A stretch of 44,996 nucleotides of DNA, taken from contig JAUUZN010000013.1 in the NCBI GenBank assembly GCA_030589945.1, positions 1 through 44,996 of the forward strand, given 5' to 3'. This stretch comes from Gammaproteobacteria bacterium. Lineage in GTDB: Bacteria; Pseudomonadota; Gammaproteobacteria; Enterobacterales; GCA-2746155. The position numbers and the translations under genes were made by a program. Shown here one piece after another: positions 43,540 to 44,996 of this stretch. Numbering within the stretch: the stretch's first letter is position 1; every line of letters starts with the position of its first letter. Under the pieces are notes generated by a model, which saw only the letters and a program-made list of their open reading frames with translations, was not told where the DNA came from and made no database searches.

Positions 43540-44996
43540 CCGATTCTACTTCAGACATGAGTGAGCAATTAGAGGTATGGGTGAGTCTTAATGATGATCT
43601 CGCATTTTTAAAAACTGACCGACAACCGGCTAGTAAAAGAGCTGAGCAGGAACGCCAAAAAGATTTTGATGAAATTTATATAGCAAAGGCTGACATCGAT
43701 TTACAATACCAATCGAACCGCTGTCTAGATTGTGGTAACCCATATTGTGAATGGAAGTGCCCTCTTCATAATTACATTCCAAATTGGTTAGAGCTAGTGA
43801 CCAATAATCAGTTTGATAAGGCTGCTGAATTGATGCATCAGACAAATCCGCTGCCTGAAATATGTGGTCGTGTTTGTCCTCAAGACCGGTTGTGCGAACA
43901 GGCCTGTACACTCAATACAGAATTTGGTGCGGTTACCATTGGCGCCATTGAGAAAAATATCACAGATATTGCACTTGAAAAAAACTGGCGTCCCGATCTT
44001 TCCAATGTCGAACAAATCGATAAATCAGTTGCCATAGTCGGTGCAGGGCCCGCCGGAATAGGATGTGCAGAGCTACTTGTACGTAATGGTGTAAAAGCCG
44101 TTGTTTACGATCGATACCCTGAAATTGGTGGTCTTCTCACATTTGGTATTCCTGGTTTTAAACTTGAAAAATCAGTGGTCCGTCGTCGTCGAGAATTCCT
44201 CGAAGACATTGGTGTGGAATTTAAACTCAATACTGAAATTGGAAAAGATATCAGCATTGAACAATTACAGGAACAACATGACTGTGTGTTTCTGGCTATG
44301 GGCACCTATACATCTCTCGATGGTCGACTTGAAGGATTAGAAACAGAGGGCATGATAGTTGATGGGGTAATAAAGGCTCTCGATTACTTGATTGGCAATA
44401 TTAATCATCAGCAGTCCTATGAAATGTCAGATAGACCATATTTTAATATGGCTGACGAGAGAGTCATTGTACTCGGTGGCGGTGATACTGCTATGGATTG
44501 TGTTCGTTCTGCTATTCGACAAGATGCCAAACAGGTACAGTGTGTCTACCGACGAGACGAGGCGGCAATGCCCGGTTCAAAGCAGGAGGTGCGCAATGCT
44601 AAAGAAGAAGGTGTTGAGTTTGTTTATCAGTTACAACCACTCGCCATTGAAAGCAAGGACGGCAAAGTCATAGGTGTACGTTTTACCGTCACTGGTGGCG
44701 ATAATGAAGGCGAGGAAGTCATTCTAGAAGCCGACAAGGTCATCATAGCCTTTGGTTTTGTTGCAAGCCCTGCACCCTGGTTCGAAACTCTAGGACTTGA
44801 ACTCACCAAGAATGGACTCATTAAAACCAAGAGCTCTCCTCAAGCACAAAATGTCCATTTACAAGAAACCAATATTCAAGGTATTTATGCGGGGGGTGAC
44901 ATGGTTCGGGGTGCTGATCTTGTGGTTACAGCCATTGCCGAAGGCCGAGATGCTGCACATGAGATACTATCAACTTTCGATATATTGACCCGCTGA
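43536..44996 (+). CDS. gltD: glutamate synthase [NADPH] small subunit
   Basis: 486 residues, complete; the stop codon is the last three bases of the window. Its N-terminal cysteines, Cys63/66/71/75 and Cys110/114/120/124, bind two 4Fe-4S clusters. The FAD site is GAGPAG (169-174) and the NADPH site GGGDTAMD (314-321). GltD takes electrons from NADPH and passes them to GltB. ATGA overlap with gltB means coupled translation in a fixed ratio. No Lrp or NtrC site could be identified in the 150-nt gap before gltB, where the operon promoter must lie. Confidence 0.97.
   Translation: MTDSTSDMSEQLEVWVSLNDDLAFLKTDRQPASKRAEQERQKDFDEIYIAKADIDLQYQSNRCLDCGNPYCEWKCPLHNYIPNWLELVTNNQFDKAAELMHQTNPLPEICGRVCPQDRLCEQACTLNTEFGAVTIGAIEKNITDIALEKNWRPDLSNVEQIDKSVAIVGAGPAGIGCAELLVRNGVKAVVYDRYPEIGGLLTFGIPGFKLEKSVVRRRREFLEDIGVEFKLNTEIGKDISIEQLQEQHDCVFLAMGTYTSLDGRLEGLETEGMIVDGVIKALDYLIGNINHQQSYEMSDRPYFNMADERVIVLGGGDTAMDCVRSAIRQDAKQVQCVYRRDEAAMPGSKQEVRNAKEEGVEFVYQLQPLAIESKDGKVIGVRFTVTGGDNEGEEVILEADKVIIAFGFVASPAPWFETLGLELTKNGLIKTKSSPQAQNVHLQETNIQGIYAGGDMVRGADLVVTAIAEGRDAAHEILSTFDILTR

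Noticed and set aside
1-44996. tRNA, rRNA, CRISPR array, integrase or phage genes
   Set aside because: I looked for tRNA T-loop sequences, regularly spaced repeats and recombinase motifs on both strands and saw none.

Overview
The window is 45 kb of an AT-rich bacterial chromosome with tightly packed single-copy housekeeping genes. It has no tRNA or rRNA gene, no CRISPR array, no transposase and no phage gene. FabA/FabB unsaturated fatty acid synthesis, SlyX, TtcA, GreB, an IbpA-type small heat-shock protein, a YkgO-type L36, a Pseudomonas-type class I fumarase and GltBD all point to a gammaproteobacterium. The many exported peptidases (M13, M14, M61), an oligopeptide (OPT) transporter, and DASS, SSS and MFS carriers suggest a peptide- and organic-acid-using heterotroph, plausibly marine. 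The habitat is inference.

Layout. 1-1823: end-truncated GntR regulator and a spinster-type MFS carrier, both minus. 2096-5574: plus-strand run of an adenosine/adenine deaminase-like lipoprotein, DUF1330 protein, NudC, alkyltransferase-like protein and TlpA-like thioredoxin; the last three overlap or nearly touch. 5673-10016: exported M14 carboxypeptidase-like protein and a DASS symporter. 10062-17562: enoyl-CoA hydratase/isomerase (minus), slyX (plus), then minus-strand fabB, fabA, mtaB, M61 peptidase and YhdH-type reductase. 17645-18772: greB and a small methyltransferase. 18773-19427: a 655-nt gap between convergent genes, with a cluster of DnaA boxes beside an AT-rich tract. 19428-25585: ttcA, an unknown protein, a heat-shock unit (sigma-32 promoter, structured leader, ibpA), an M13 peptidase and fumarase. 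25803-28931: a membrane TolB-N/TPR protein whose 3' end overlaps a DUF481 outer-membrane protein. 29224-33738: rpmJ, EamA exporter, SDR, OPT transporter and a small membrane partner. 33746-33947: a nested inverted-repeat element. 33951-38904: lipoprotein, yaaA, zinc peptidase, SSS symporter, a membrane protein with an apparent frameshift and yajQ. 39055-44996: gltB-gltD, ending exactly at the window edge.

How the parts fit. Secreted and periplasmic peptidases would release peptides that the OPT carrier imports. GltBD assimilates ammonia, and fumarase and the DASS carrier serve C4-dicarboxylate metabolism. NudC, the deaminase-like lipoprotein, MtaB, TtcA and ATL cover nucleotide, tRNA and DNA upkeep. 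No complete new defence or mobile system is visible. The observations most worth checking are the DnaA-box cluster in a convergent gap, the thermosensor-like leader of ibpA, the A8 slippery site that splits a membrane-protein gene, and the nested inverted-repeat element.
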